Source of the DNA: Hyphomicrobiaceae bacterium
GTDB taxonomy: Bacteria; Pseudomonadota; Alphaproteobacteria; Rhizobiales; Hyphomicrobiaceae
Assembly: GCA_020442225.1 (NCBI GenBank)
Contig: JAGRKR010000360.1
Span: 1 to 6,611 of the forward strand
DNA length: 6,611 nt
Direction of reading: 5' to 3'
The translations under genes and the position numbers were made by a program. The stretch's first letter is position 1. Each line of letters starts with the position of its first letter. Shown piece after piece: positions 6,421-6,611 of this stretch. The notes under the pieces were generated by a model. That model saw only the letters and a program-made list of their open reading frames with translations, was not told where the DNA came from and did no database searches.

Positions 6421-6611
6421 ATGACTGCGCCGGAGCGTTTCGAAGCGAAGAACGGGCCCTTCACGAACTTCTTCGGCATGTATTGCGGCAATGCCGATGC
6501 CACGGCGAAAGGCCTCGAGCCGTATTTCAATGGCTTGCTGCGCGCCAATCTCGAGATCTTCAGCCTGATGAGCCGTCGCGCTCAGGCCTACGTGGCGATC
6601 CCGCAGCGGAT
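6421..6611 (+). CDS. Phasin family protein, 3' end outside window
   Basis: Only the first 63 codons are present; the frame is open at the right edge. Phasins coat polyhydroxyalkanoate granules in the cytoplasm and affect their number and size. The visible N-terminus has a short variable lead (residues 1-35), then a helix with ANLEIFSLMSRRAQAYVAIP (42-61). This block is typical of the alphaproteobacterial phasins that usually continue with an R-T-P-Q-D-L segment, which lies beyond the edge. GGAGAG (6409-6414) lies 6 bases before ATG 6421, a good ribosome site, and a strong promoter precedes it. No other polyhydroxyalkanoate gene is in the window. Some proteins carrying this domain are general granule or stress-related proteins, so the exact role is open. 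Confidence 0.8.
   Translation, partial: MTAPERFEAKNGPFTNFFGMYCGNADATAKGLEPYFNGLLRANLEIFSLMSRRAQAYVAIPQR

Overview
The window is GC-rich, with coding parts near 65% GC by hand count. It carries a BcsS-type outer-membrane protein, a phasin of the type common in rhizobia-like bacteria, and a YHS/HMBD-type copper ATPase. Together these suggest an alphaproteobacterium, probably of the order Hyphomicrobiales (Rhizobiales). The assignment rests on gene content alone; there is no rRNA or tRNA in the window.

Layout from left to right. (1) Positions 1-573 hold the 3' part of a Cys/His/Pro-rich protein with two copies of a seven-cysteine motif, followed by a GC-rich hairpin (608-638). (2) Positions 778-3180 hold a complete copper-transporting P1B-1 ATPase. 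Its N-terminal metal sites are a CC pair, a YHS domain and a heavy-metal-binding domain, with no classical HMA domain. (3) Positions 3354-3689 hold a small exported protein with eight cysteines, closed by a strong terminator hairpin (3754-3779). (4) Positions 3846-4616 on the minus strand hold an orphan BcsS-family beta-barrel protein, convergent with the previous gene. (5) Positions 4617-5081 show no convincing gene. (6) Positions 5082-5990 hold an ATP-cone plus P-loop kinase of the archaeal 2-phosphoglycerate kinase family (COG2074 type). (7) Positions 5991-6420 show no convincing gene but end in a clear sigma-70-like promoter with an overlapping 18-bp near direct repeat. (8) Positions 6421-6611 hold the first 63 codons of a phasin-family protein.

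How the genes may work together. The ATPase would move Cu(I) (or Ag(I)) from cytoplasm to periplasm. It lies between two cysteine/histidine-rich small proteins, at least one of which is exported, so a copper-handling neighbourhood is plausible, but this is inference from position and composition. The right half looks like a separate set: a kinase with a predicted nucleotide-sensing domain, then a polyhydroxyalkanoate granule protein, consistent with carbon-storage or stress metabolism. The cellulose-associated BcsS gene has no bcs partner in view.

The most interesting items are the unrecognised two-repeat seven-Cys protein at the left edge, its pairing with the second Cys-rich protein around the copper pump, the archaeal-type 2-phosphoglycerate kinase homologue in a bacterium, and the repeat-bearing promoter of the phasin gene. 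I did not find a defence system, CRISPR array or complete mobile element.
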